A stretch of DNA of 22,138 nucleotides, taken from a virus. Both the position numbers and the translations under genes were made by a program. Positions 7,403 through 14,839 of the stretch are shown here, one piece after another; position 1 is the stretch's first letter, and each line of letters starts with the position of its first letter. The notes under the pieces are model-generated. The model was not told the origin of the DNA, searched no databases, and saw nothing but the letters and a program-made list of their open reading frames with translations. Location of the stretch: positions 1-22,138 of IMG/VR virus record IMGVR_UViG_3300005086_000185. One strand, given 5' to 3'.

Positions 7403-8320
7403 CTATGGATTTTCAATACTTGAATAGATCAGCTGGGTTGATATAGTAAGTCCCACTACCCTTATTCTTTCAGAAAGGTCATATATGTTGTGATAGGTTA
7501 TTGGTATAAGAAATGTTGTGGTATTTGCTCCAACCGTTAACCTTTCTTCAATTCCAGGATTAGGTGAGGAGATAAGCTCTGTAGGATAAAATCCTACAGT
7601 AAAGTCCTCTAAAGCCCCACCATACCCGATGAGGTTTCCCAGTTGACCTTTGTACTGAATCGTTATAGCACTTTCTACTTCATCAAAGGCTTCCTGGTAG
7701 TTGTCATGCAAGGTAATTAGAAGGGTATTTCCCTCGGTGGGGTGGTGCTCGATTTTCTTAATGGCATAGTCTACTTCCTTAAGTTCTCCACCAACAAAGT
7801 CTCTTTGAAGTCCAGTTACCTTAATAGCCTTTTCATCATGAACGAATACCTCTATCTCATAGAGGTAAAGGTAGCTTGAATATCTTGTGGTTATAGTCCA
7901 TCTGTGGTAAAGATAAGCATCAGCATACTGCCAGTAGTACTCCTTCCATCCTGCAGTATCCTCACTCGTTCCAATAAATAGGTCCGTCCAGTTGACTCCA
8001 TCGTCACTTCCTTGTACTTTAAAGTCCTTTGGTCTATAGCTGCTTCCCAAATACCACCTGAAGCCTCCAAGTCTTATGGGTCTTACTGTACTTACCTGAA
8101 TCCATTGCTCACCGGTCGTCCTTGTGTACCACATGGAGGAAGTAGATCCATCAAAGGCATTGGAAGGATAGTAGGATGAATAAGTACTACTTGCCCCGTA
8201 GAACCCAAATAGGTTTACGAACCTCCCAACGATAAAGGGTAGTTTAGGCAGTATCTCAAGGTTTCCCATCACCCTGTCACTAAATCTAATGGCAATCTTC
8301 TTTCCTTCACTCTTACTCAT
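7403..8320 (-). CDS. Baseplate/receptor-binding protein with F5/8-type (discoidin) domain
   Basis: A 305-residue protein. Residues about 38-160 form a discoidin (F5/8 type C) carbohydrate-binding fold: SNAFDGSTSSMW, EQWIQV, GGFRWYLG, FKVQGSDDGVNWTDL and a closing LYLYEIEVF. Such domains bind sugars, so the protein probably recognises cell-wall polysaccharide. The C-terminal part (about 200-290) shares two short motifs with the neighbouring 432-residue protein: QLG followed by EDFTVGFYPTELI, and ITYHNIYDLSERIRV. The start overlaps the previous gene by 8 bases, with AGGAGGTG just upstream. Position between the tape measure and fiber genes supports a tail-tip location. Confidence 0.75.
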   Translation of the reverse strand: MSKSEGKKIAIRFSDRVMGNLEILPKLPFIVGRFVNLFGFYGASSTYSSYYPSNAFDGSTSSMWYTRTTGEQWIQVSTVRPIRLGGFRWYLGSSYRPKDFKVQGSDDGVNWTDLFIGTSEDTAGWKEYYWQYADAYLYHRWTITTRYSSYLYLYEIEVFVHDEKAIKVTGLQRDFVGGELKEVDYAIKKIEHHPTEGNTLLITLHDNYQEAFDEVESAITIQYKGQLGNLIGYGGALEDFTVGFYPTELISSPNPGIEERLTVGANTTTFLIPITYHNIYDLSERIRVVGLTISTQLIYSSIENP

Positions 8321-9611
8321 TCCACACCTCCTCCACCACAGGTAGCGGTATCTCTATTGGCACCAGATTAACTGGTGTGAACTCTATAACGAAGTCATCC
8401 ATCATAAGACCAAGCTGTGTTTTAAGGTTCTTAATGGTAAGTCTGACACTCCCTTGAGCATTGTTCATACCAACCAGAGTCTCCTCAGATACTGAAGCTT
8501 GATACTTGTTTCCTCCAATATGAGTCACATTCCCAACCGGAATCACCATTCCAAAGTACATATCCTCCAGAAATAGGTTCACCACTTGAAGCTCATACAT
8601 GGGGTAAAGAGTTTCAAACTGTATGGTTCTACCCCAGTCACCGTTTCCATCATCAAGGTTCTCGATCCATAAAAATTTATTATAAGCATCATGAAAAATG
8701 TGCTCTAAACCCGATGAATAAGGAGAGTAGACCCTAATGGTTTCTGCAGGCTCAAACACATCATGATAGGTAATCTTTATCAGTTCTGTCTTTGACTTCT
8801 CCAAATATGGCTTTATGGTTTCTGTTGCTATGGCCATACCAGCCCAGTTTCTCTCTGTGACCATCCAGTGTATGTTTCCTGAAGAATCTTCAATGGTAAA
8901 ACCCATTCTAAAGTCATTGGTGATAAACATATTTAAAGATATGGCAGTTGCAGTGAATTCCACAAGTTGTCTTTCAGGCTCCCAGACATTAGTAAAGTCC
9001 ACAGTCTGACAGTAGCTTGAATAATATACCTTCCCATCAGTTTTAATATAGGAAACGATGATCCCCTGGTCCTTGTCCGGAAAGTTCACATTCTTCCAGC
9101 CTCTTATGGCTTTGACTTTCGTAACTGAAGAGGAGATCTGCCTTTTTGTCTCACTTAAATCCCACAGCTGACTCCATAAGACTCCATCTGAATCCACCCA
9201 GAAAATAAAGGGCTTCTCGTCCGTTGCAAGTCTCCACTTTCTCCTATGAAGCTGCCAGTTTCCGTTAAAAGCTATGGCCACAGCGCTTCCTTCCCCAAGT
9301 TCAAACTGCTGAACCCAGCCTAGCTTAAAGTAATCAGGATATTTCCTGATTGAGGTTTTAACGATACCACCTTCTATGTGGATTTCGTAGATACTGTCCG
9401 GAGACCCGTAGGGAACTCTTCTTCTTGCAGCCAAGGATATATCCCCTAAATTATCCGCAGTCCTTATGGTTTCAACAGTCCAGTAGTCTGAATCCATTAC
9501 GGTGGTCCTGGCCCTGCTTACCCTTATACTCATCTTTGGGTCAGCCTTGTTAGCTGGTGTTTGCTGAGGACTTTTTAGCTTTTCATTCAAGTGGGAGGTG
9601 ATACTTCTCAT
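8313..9611 (-). CDS. Tail tip protein with propeller-like repeats
   Basis: A 432-residue protein of unknown family. Residues about 105-270 contain a repeating beta-strand pattern (AVAIAFNGNWQLHRR, FIFWVDSDGVLWSQ, GIIVSYIKTDGKVYYS, MGFTIEDSSGNIHWM) that looks like blades of a sialidase- or lectin-type propeller. The C-terminal region (280-417) carries ITYHDVFEPAETIRV and QLG with DDFVIEFTPVNLV, both echoed in the next gene. A role in host-surface recognition or baseplate structure is inferred. The gene overlaps the preceding one by 4 bases (ATGA) and the following one by 8, so it is translated in a coupled set. Confidence 0.6.
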   Translation of the reverse strand: MRSITSHLNEKLKSPQQTPANKADPKMSIRVSRARTTVMDSDYWTVETIRTADNLGDISLAARRRVPYGSPDSIYEIHIEGGIVKTSIRKYPDYFKLGWVQQFELGEGSAVAIAFNGNWQLHRRKWRLATDEKPFIFWVDSDGVLWSQLWDLSETKRQISSSVTKVKAIRGWKNVNFPDKDQGIIVSYIKTDGKVYYSSYCQTVDFTNVWEPERQLVEFTATAISLNMFITNDFRMGFTIEDSSGNIHWMVTERNWAGMAIATETIKPYLEKSKTELIKITYHDVFEPAETIRVYSPYSSGLEHIFHDAYNKFLWIENLDDGNGDWGRTIQFETLYPMYELQVVNLFLEDMYFGMVIPVGNVTHIGGNKYQASVSEETLVGMNNAQGSVRLTIKNLKTQLGLMMDDFVIEFTPVNLVPIEIPLPVVEEVWNE

Positions 9612-9976
9612 GCCATCACCTCCTCTTTAATAATCATAAGAAGCATGCCTTCAAAGTAGCTTTTATCCTTATCACCATGAGCAAAATTAATTCTTTTCCA
9701 CTGGATTGGTTCATCGATATAGACCAGATACTTCTTATCTAAAAAGATTAAAACCAGGGGAGTACCCTGGTCTATTAACGCATTAAGTTTATCTGCTTGA
9801 TTATGGGATGTAACAATTTTACCTTCGATACTTTTTAAAGGACTACCAATAATTTGAACATGATATGTTCCATCAAGGAGTCTGTTTACCTGCTTATGGG
9901 AAGCACACTTTATTGGAGAGACTTCCTTTAAGATCATTGAAAGAATTTCACCACTTGATGTTTCAAGTCTTATCAT
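9608..9976 (-). CDS. Small tail protein after the tape measure, distal-tail position
   Basis: A 122-residue, beta-rich soluble protein without a family I can name. It directly follows the tape measure (TGATG overlap), where distal tail proteins normally sit, but it is about half the usual length of a distal tail (Dit) protein. The sequence has alternating hydrophobic strands (TYHVQIIGSPL, TPLVLIFLDKKYLVYID) and no membrane segment. It may be a reduced distal-tail ring protein or a connector to the following tip proteins. The function is inferred from position only. Confidence 0.6.
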   Translation of the reverse strand: MIRLETSSGEILSMILKEVSPIKCASHKQVNRLLDGTYHVQIIGSPLKSIEGKIVTSHNQADKLNALIDQGTPLVLIFLDKKYLVYIDEPIQWKRINFAHGDKDKSYFEGMLLMIIKEEVMA

Positions 9977-12159
9977 CAGATCCTAGCCTCCCTTCTAAAT
10001 TGGTCCATGATTATTTCCACAACACCTGTAAGCTCATTCTTATTATTTATTCCTCTAACTTCAATGACACCGGTATGTTCAACAATTGACCTCACACTCT
10101 TCTCTTGTCTAAAGACTTGAAAGTTTTCGCTCATGTTTAAGTTCGTATCAAAATCAAAGTCAGTTGGAACAGATTTCTTCATATCCTTTGATACTTTGTT
10201 CATAATATGATTAAAACCTACTCCGATACCTTCCCCCATGTTTTCACCAATTCCAGCAAATACCAATGAAGGTGAATTAATACCTAATACACCTTTAACA
10301 CCACCAACAAGCCCATCAACAAAGCCATCCACCTTATCTTTAATCCAACCAACCATAGAGGAAATACCATCCCAGAGACCTCTTACAATATCTTTCCCAA
10401 TACTAACAATTGAAGTTGCTGCGGTGCCAATTCCTTTTAGAATTGCAGTAACGATTTGTGGGAGTTGTGCTACCAATTGAGGTATTGCTTTAATGAGTCC
10501 TGCAGCCAATTGAACGGTCAGCTTTACACCCATCTCGATAATCTTTGGTAGGTTATTTGTGATGAAAGTGATGATTCCATTAATGATTTGTGGCAAGGCT
10601 TCAATCAGCGTGGGCAGAGAATCTAGTATTCCTGTAGCCAGTCCCTGGACAAGTTGAAATGCGGCATTTAGAATTTGGTCCATGTTGGAAATTAGCGTAT
10701 CTACAATAAGAATGATAGCTTGTACGACAGATGGAATCAGCTCTGGAAGTGCTATACCTATCCCCTCAACTAATGTAGTTACAAGTAAAATTGCTGCTTC
10801 AATTAACAGCGGTAGATTATCGATTAGGGCTCCCACTATGGTCATCACTGCATCCACAGCTGCTGGAATCAGCTCTGGAAGCAAACTGAGTAATGTCCCA
10901 AGGACCTGTCCAAAGAGGTCAGTTACGGTACTTAGAAGCACTGGTAGCAGTTCAGCAAGTGCAACTAAAATGGCATCCATAGCAGGTGGCAGTGCAGTCA
11001 CAATGTTCTCAATGATAGGCACAATGTTTTTAACCACTGATTGGAAGGCATCCACGAGATTTTCTGTCAGATTTGTCATGTCCGCATTGGCATTACCTAA
11101 TCCTGCTGTAAATGAACCGAGAGCTGCTTGTAAAAGTCCAATAGATCCTGTAACCGTCTCTGTTGATTCACGGGCGAAGTTTCCAGCGTACTGCTCTGTG
11201 TTTTCAAAAAACATCTGCATGGCTACCTCAGCTTTCTCTGCCTGAGTAGCTGTGGCCCAAGTGAAATCAAGTCCCTTTGCAAGAGCATAGGCTTCGATAT
11301 TTGTAGCATTCATAGCCACGCCTAGATTATCCATCATGGTAAAGTTGCCCTTTGCAGCGCCAGCAACAGAATCAAGCGCAGTTTGCATGTCGATACCCAT
11401 AACGGATGCCATATCAGCGGCTCGTTGCATAGCCTTTTCTGTCAACTCTAGACTCTTTTGCTGTTCAACACCGGATCCTTGAAATAAAGCACCCATCTTA
11501 TTGGCTGTGGCAAGATAATCACTTTGAGATACACCCAAGTTCTTATAAGCTTCTTCTCCAGTCTTTTGAATGGAAGCTGCATACTTACCAAATACAGCCT
11601 CTGAGCCACCGAGGTTTTGTTCCAGCTCACCAAACTGCTGAACAACTTCCTTTCCAATTTTAATTGCTGCAGCTCCTGCCGCCACAGCCACAGTTCCCAT
11701 TGCCACACCGATGCCTTTAAGGATTCCACCCATCTTGTCAAATCTTCCACCTGCATCATCTGCGGCTTCTCCAGACCTTATTAACTCTTCACCTAAATCT
11801 TCAGCACTGGCTGTAGAATTCTCAAGTTCACGCTCCATTTTGATAAGATCCGCATTCGCGTTATTCAGCTGAATCTGCCAGGCTTTCGTACGCTTGTCAT
11901 TTTCCCCGAAGGACTCAGCGGCGTTATTCAATGCAGCTTCTAAGGTGCTTATTTTATTTTTCTGTTCATCAATTTCTTTATTTAGAACTTCATTTCTCGC
12001 AGTCACCGCCTGTAGCGATTTATCCTGTTTGTCAAACTGGGACGTGACTAGATTCATCTCAGAGCCTAACACCTTGAAGCTTTGGTTAATATCCCTTAAA
12101 GCGTTCTTAAACTCGCGCTCCCCTTCAATCCCAAGCTTAAATCCAAATGAATCTGACAA
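9976..12159 (-). CDS. Tail tape measure protein
   Basis: About 727 residues. Residues 10-130 are a long coiled coil, followed by a Gly/Ala-rich hydrophobic helix (about 147-178), a helical domain, and from about 380 to 583 a strongly hydrophobic region with eight consecutive 22-residue repeats of the type LPxLIxxxxxxIxxIxxxLI. Near the C-terminus is the tape-measure motif GVLGINSPSLVFAGIG. The protein fixes tail length and is ejected with the DNA; at roughly 1.5 angstrom per residue a tail near 110 nm would follow. I prefer the TTG at 12159, which has AGGAGGTGA with 8-base spacing, over the GTG at 12168, which overlaps that site. A terminator hairpin lies just upstream. Confidence 0.92.
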   Translation of the reverse strand: MSDSFGFKLGIEGEREFKNALRDINQSFKVLGSEMNLVTSQFDKQDKSLQAVTARNEVLNKEIDEQKNKISTLEAALNNAAESFGENDKRTKAWQIQLNNANADLIKMERELENSTASAEDLGEELIRSGEAADDAGGRFDKMGGILKGIGVAMGTVAVAAGAAAIKIGKEVVQQFGELEQNLGGSEAVFGKYAASIQKTGEEAYKNLGVSQSDYLATANKMGALFQGSGVEQQKSLELTEKAMQRAADMASVMGIDMQTALDSVAGAAKGNFTMMDNLGVAMNATNIEAYALAKGLDFTWATATQAEKAEVAMQMFFENTEQYAGNFARESTETVTGSIGLLQAALGSFTAGLGNANADMTNLTENLVDAFQSVVKNIVPIIENIVTALPPAMDAILVALAELLPVLLSTVTDLFGQVLGTLLSLLPELIPAAVDAVMTIVGALIDNLPLLIEAAILLVTTLVEGIGIALPELIPSVVQAIILIVDTLISNMDQILNAAFQLVQGLATGILDSLPTLIEALPQIINGIITFITNNLPKIIEMGVKLTVQLAAGLIKAIPQLVAQLPQIVTAILKGIGTAATSIVSIGKDIVRGLWDGISSMVGWIKDKVDGFVDGLVGGVKGVLGINSPSLVFAGIGENMGEGIGVGFNHIMNKVSKDMKKSVPTDFDFDTNLNMSENFQVFRQEKSVRSIVEHTGVIEVRGINNKNELTGVVEIIMDQFRREARI
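10420..10947 (-). repeat. Eight 22-codon tandem repeats inside the tape measure gene
   Basis: Repeat units start at tape-measure residues 408, 430, 452, 474, 496, 518, 540 and 562 (counted from the GTG at 12168), exactly 22 codons apart. Six begin with LP and one with IP; the fifth begins MD. At DNA level the 17-base string GGAATCAGCTCTGGAAG occurs at 10733 and again at 10865 on the plus strand, exactly two units (132 bases) apart, which indicates duplication of DNA segments. Confidence 0.85.
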
Positions 12160-12186
12160 TCTCCTCACCTCCTCCTTCAGGGCATG

Positions 12187-12211
12187 AAAAAAGACACCTG
12201 TTTTTGGTGTC
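12187..12211 (-). terminator. Intrinsic terminator between chaperone and tape measure genes
   Basis: On the minus strand GACACC and GGTGTC form a 6-bp stem with a 7-base loop, followed by six T and then CATGC. The tape-measure ribosome binding site begins only a few bases later, leaving no room for a normal promoter in between. Confidence 0.65.
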
Positions 12212-12228
12212 AGCGTAAACTTATTCTT

Positions 12229-12827
12229 TTATAGGAACTCTGGAATAATATCGTCGATTGTATATTCCTTTCTTGGTTTTGAGATACCAATAAACTGCTT
12301 ATGACATTCCCAAAGGTCCATCAAGTAACCGATGGGCATCAGCCACACTTCATTTTCTCTTCTACTTAGATGAGTAGTTCCATAATAAATCAGTCGGGTA
12401 AAGAGTTCTTCATCACTTACCCGACTACCTCGTTTTTTGAGGATTCACTCTCCACATTCCTTTTGGTGCCTTTCATCATGCTTGCCATAATGGCATTTTT
12501 GTAACTCGCTAGATCAAAAGGCGTGGTGAGAAGCTCCACTTCTTCTTCTGTAATCAGATCCCTTTTATCATCCTTGTTTCTGATATTATGAATATGGATG
12601 GACTGATTCGCAAGAAGCGTAATGAGCCAGACAATCTCATCCAGTGCGAGTTCAAAGTTCTCACTTTTCATCAGTTTCTCACCCAGGTTTTCAAGCCCAC
12701 CATACCGTTTAGCAATTTCCTTTGTAGCTTTGGTGGTGAGTACCATCTTAAACTCAGTCCCCCCAATATCGATGGTGGTACTTCTTTCTTCAGCGGCTTC
12801 CTCTATCTTCAATTTTTCATCTGCCAT
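12229..12827 (-). CDS. Tail assembly chaperone, -1 frameshift fusion product (GT-like)
   Basis: The ribosome can shift -1 at A AAA AAC (12432-12438). It then reads 67 further codons (CGA GGT AGT and on) to the TAA at 12229-12231, giving a 199-residue fusion. The downstream part contains FTRLIYYGTTHLSRREN, EVWLMPIGYLMDLWECHKQF and ends DDIIPEFL; it has no good start codon or ribosome binding site of its own, so frameshifting is the sensible route. This matches the conserved G/GT scheme of tail chaperones, where the short form binds tape measure and the fusion recruits the major tail protein. A hairpin 5 bases after the slip site supports programmed shifting. Confidence 0.88.
12392..12438 (-). 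promoter_or_regulatory. Programmed -1 ribosomal frameshift signal
   Basis: On the minus strand the slippery heptamer A AAA AAC (12432-12438) is in the correct phase of the upstream frame. A 5-base spacer (GAGGT) follows, then a perfect 10-bp stem AGTCGGGTAA/TTACCCGACT (12417-12426 with 12392-12401) with a 15-base loop. The zero-frame TAA lies inside the first arm of the stem. Confidence 0.9.
12417..12827 (-). CDS. Tail assembly chaperone, short form (G-like)
   Basis: A 136-residue protein that starts MADEKLKIEEAAEE and ends ESSKNEVVG. I chose the ATG at 12827 because GGGAGG lies 7 bases upstream; an in-frame start 9 codons earlier would overlap that site. The protein is charged, helix-rich and of the size usual for the first tail assembly chaperone, between the major tail protein and tape measure genes. 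It should coat the tape measure during tail assembly and is not expected in the virion. The last few codons contain the slip site that also produces the longer fusion. Confidence 0.87.
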   Translation of the reverse strand: MADEKLKIEEAAEERSTTIDIGGTEFKMVLTTKATKEIAKRYGGLENLGEKLMKSENFELALDEIVWLITLLANQSIHIHNIRNKDDKRDLITEEEVELLTTPFDLASYKNAIMASMMKGTKRNVESESSKNEVVG

Positions 12828-12840
12828 GATAATTCCTCCC

Positions 12841-13722
12841 TTACGATACAACAACAGTAGCTACTGAGGTTGTTACACTCTCTGCACCACTAGAGCTTAA
12901 AACACAGTAATAGTAGTAAGTGTCTGCCAGCAGGTCTGTTGGTATATCAAAGCTTGCAGATGTTTCCCCGTTGATGATTGCACCTCCTGTAGAACTGTCA
13001 ACGGTATTTTCATACCACTGATACGTCACAGGATTTGACGTGTTGGAGCTTGCCGCAACAGAAAGACTTCCTGTGATACTACCAGCTGTTACTTCAGTCA
13101 GGGTAGCTGGCTGTGTTGTGATGGCTATAGTTGGCGTAACTACGGCGAAGTCCGGTTCATAAACCGAGGTAAACCAACTGGAAATCGTAGATGGTGCCAC
13201 CCCACTATCTCCTTCAGTGACTTCTGCTTTCCAAGGATGCTTGTTTTCTCCATCCAGTTTGTTTCTCCTAAACACCATTCCTTCTATGGTTGGACTGCTA
13301 AAGGTAATAGAGTCACCTTTTGTAGCAAGGCTTGTGGCAGGAACGCTAAATATGACCCTGTAAAGCCAAAAATAACGATATTTTCCGTTGGCCTTCTTGG
13401 CACGAAACCCTATGGCCACAGGACTTCCGCCATCTTCACTTCTTGATACCACTACATTGTTGCTGTCTATTTTACAACCCGTCAAATCCTGTGCCACCAA
13501 GGACCCAATATCATCAATCCCCAAGCTAAGAGATCCACTTTTAAACTCCTTCACGACCTCAGATGCCCCGTCATCCGCATAAAGGATTGCTTCAATTAGC
13601 TCCACACTAAGCTCTGCTGTCATGGCTTTCGCCAGGGCTTTAGGAGTTCCATAGGTTTCGATGCCATTTTGATCTTCAGTGATCTTGGCGTAATATAAAC
13701 TATCCAATCCTATTGTTGCCAT
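12841..13722 (-). CDS. Major tail protein (phi13-type) with C-terminal Ig-like domain
   Basis: A 293-residue tail-tube subunit. Residues 1-190 match the phi13-family tube protein in style (MATIGLDSLYYAKITED, SLSLGIDDIG, VAIGFRAKKANGKYRYFWLYRV, ITFSSPTIEG). After a linker, residues about 200-293 form an Ig-like domain: ITTQPATLTEVTAGS, VTYQWYENT, a late DTYYYYCVLSSSG and a final strand VATVVVS. Such domains decorate the tail surface and are thought to bind cell-surface sugars weakly. GGAGG lies about 8 bases before ATG 13722. The gene sits between the tail terminator and chaperone genes, the standard order. Confidence 0.9.
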   Translation of the reverse strand: MATIGLDSLYYAKITEDQNGIETYGTPKALAKAMTAELSVELIEAILYADDGASEVVKEFKSGSLSLGIDDIGSLVAQDLTGCKIDSNNVVVSRSEDGGSPVAIGFRAKKANGKYRYFWLYRVIFSVPATSLATKGDSITFSSPTIEGMVFRRNKLDGENKHPWKAEVTEGDSGVAPSTISSWFTSVYEPDFAVVTPTIAITTQPATLTEVTAGSITGSLSVAASSNTSNPVTYQWYENTVDSSTGGAIINGETSASFDIPTDLLADTYYYYCVLSSSGAESVTTSVATVVVS

Positions 13723-14067
13723 TTAATCTTCCTCCGTTTCATATTCTTTCATTACGTCAATGGCGTAATGATGAAATTTTGTATCGTTCTCATAGCCCAC
13801 ATACTGCCTATCTGTTATGGTCATGCCACCTTCTTGCAGAGCCTTTGTCAGTTCCTTTTTCCGCTTATTATAGTTCTTCTTTGTGAAAAGGGACAATCTA
13901 GCTTCTGACACGATCATATAGCTTTGATTATCTGCAAAGAGATCAAGCCTATCTGACATAGGTGTGATGACCAAGTATTCCTCTGGTGGTGTATCTGAAA
14001 ACACACCGGTCTCCACAGGAATATTTAGGGGCGCTAGTATGTGGTTTATATCTGCAAGTAAACTCAT
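13723..14067 (-). CDS. Tail terminator / tail completion protein
   Basis: A 114-residue protein just before the major tail protein, where siphoviruses encode the tail terminator that caps the tube and joins it to the head. The alpha/beta sequence (EYLVITPMSDRLDLFADN, SEARLSLFTKKNYNKRKK, HHYAIDVMKEYE) is consistent with the small tail completion family. It overlaps the preceding gene by 4 bases (ATGA) and its stop abuts the next start. The call relies mostly on position, length and general fold. Confidence 0.7.
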   Translation of the reverse strand: MSLLADINHILAPLNIPVETGVFSDTPPEEYLVITPMSDRLDLFADNQSYMIVSEARLSLFTKKNYNKRKKELTKALQEGGMTITDRQYVGYENDTKFHHYAIDVMKEYETEED

Positions 14068-14498
14068 AGTTTTTCAATCTCCTTATCCAGCGCACTTTTC
14101 ATCGCTTCCATACATTCCTTTTTAGATGCTCTTTTTGAGGGCTTAAGCCATGGCTTTGGCGGTTGACCGGACTTACCATACTCGATAACCGCAGCCTTTA
14201 GTGCATTGGATACACCTTTACTATCTTTGGTTGTCGGAATACCCACACGAAGCGTCCAATCCCCTTTATAGTTCTGCACCGGCTTCGAGGATTCAAGAGA
14301 TTCTAGTAGCTCACCCGTTGACTGGGATGGTTTCTTTGTTCCCTGACCAATGCGAAGGGCTAGATTGCTTTTAGCCTTCTTGATGGCTGGCTCTGCACCT
14401 TCTTGAAGGACCCTCGGTACAATATCATCGAACTTGCTATTTAGCTTTGAGAGCTTATTGATAAAATCCTCTGGCATCTTAAAGATTGCTTTTGCCAT
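14064..14498 (-). CDS. HK97 gp10-like head-tail joining protein
   Basis: A 144-residue basic protein beginning MAKAIFKMPEDFINKL, with a helix-rich N-terminus, VRVGIP-like central strands (TLRVGIPTTKD) and the family-typical late segment AAVIEYGKSGQPPKPWLKPS. The HK97 gp10 family acts at the head-tail interface during tail completion. ATG 14498 is chosen because AAAGGGG lies 8 bases upstream; ATG 14504, which overlaps the previous stop as TGATG, is the alternative and would add two residues. The order between the adaptor and tail terminator fits. Confidence 0.82.
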   Translation of the reverse strand: MAKAIFKMPEDFINKLSKLNSKFDDIVPRVLQEGAEPAIKKAKSNLALRIGQGTKKPSQSTGELLESLESSKPVQNYKGDWTLRVGIPTTKDSKGVSNALKAAVIEYGKSGQPPKPWLKPSKRASKKECMEAMKSALDKEIEKL

Positions 14499-14503
14499 AT
14501 TCA

Positions 14504-14839
14504 TCACCCCTTTGACCCTGTCACTTTTTCCGCCAACACCTCAACATACATGCCTTTTTCTCTGATATCTTCCACACTCAAAATATTGTACTTTTCACCC
14601 TTACACACCAATACATGAGTCGTGCTGATATCAATAGTGGGTGGCTTGCGAAACCTAAACAGGGCGGTAGCAGTTGTAAAGCTTGCCCTGTTTTTCCAGG
14701 TTTCATTGCCATGCCTGTTTTCTTTATAGGCTCTGGTTTTTAGTAAAAGGACTTCTTCTTTTGTCACGAAGCCTTCTTCATCTTTCACCGAGTTGGTGCG
14801 ATAGATTTCAATAAAAGTCTGCATCATTCCAAAACTCAT
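14504..14839 (-). CDS. Head-tail adaptor / head closure protein (SPP1 gp16-like)
   Basis: A 111-residue beta-barrel-type protein with the pattern of the phage head-tail joining family: IEIYRTNSVKDEEGFVTKE near the start, AYKENRHGNETWKN, TTATALFRFRKPP, DISTTHVLVCKGEKYNILSV and a final VEVLAEKV. It should close the portal channel after DNA packaging. It overlaps the connector gene by 4 bases (ATGA). The ribosome binding site is weak, which fits coupled translation. Confidence 0.85.
   Translation of the reverse strand: MSFGMMQTFIEIYRTNSVKDEEGFVTKEEVLLLKTRAYKENRHGNETWKNRASFTTATALFRFRKPPTIDISTTHVLVCKGEKYNILSVEDIREKGMYVEVLAEKVTGSKG

Noticed and set aside
10682-11245. A 187-codon plus-strand open frame opposite the tape measure gene
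   Set aside because: It is the antisense of the repetitive hydrophobic tape-measure region; its serine/isoleucine-rich translation has no family features and it lacks a ribosome binding site in a sensible operon.
11448-11759. A minus-strand 103-codon frame inside the tape measure gene
   Set aside because: It lies wholly within a well-supported gene in another phase, lacks domain features and is explained as a shadow.
12184-12234. Short plus-strand peptide MKKDTCFWCQRKLILL with a CxxC motif
   Set aside because: It is the complement of the terminator hairpin and T-run; no ribosome binding site or promoter on the plus strand.
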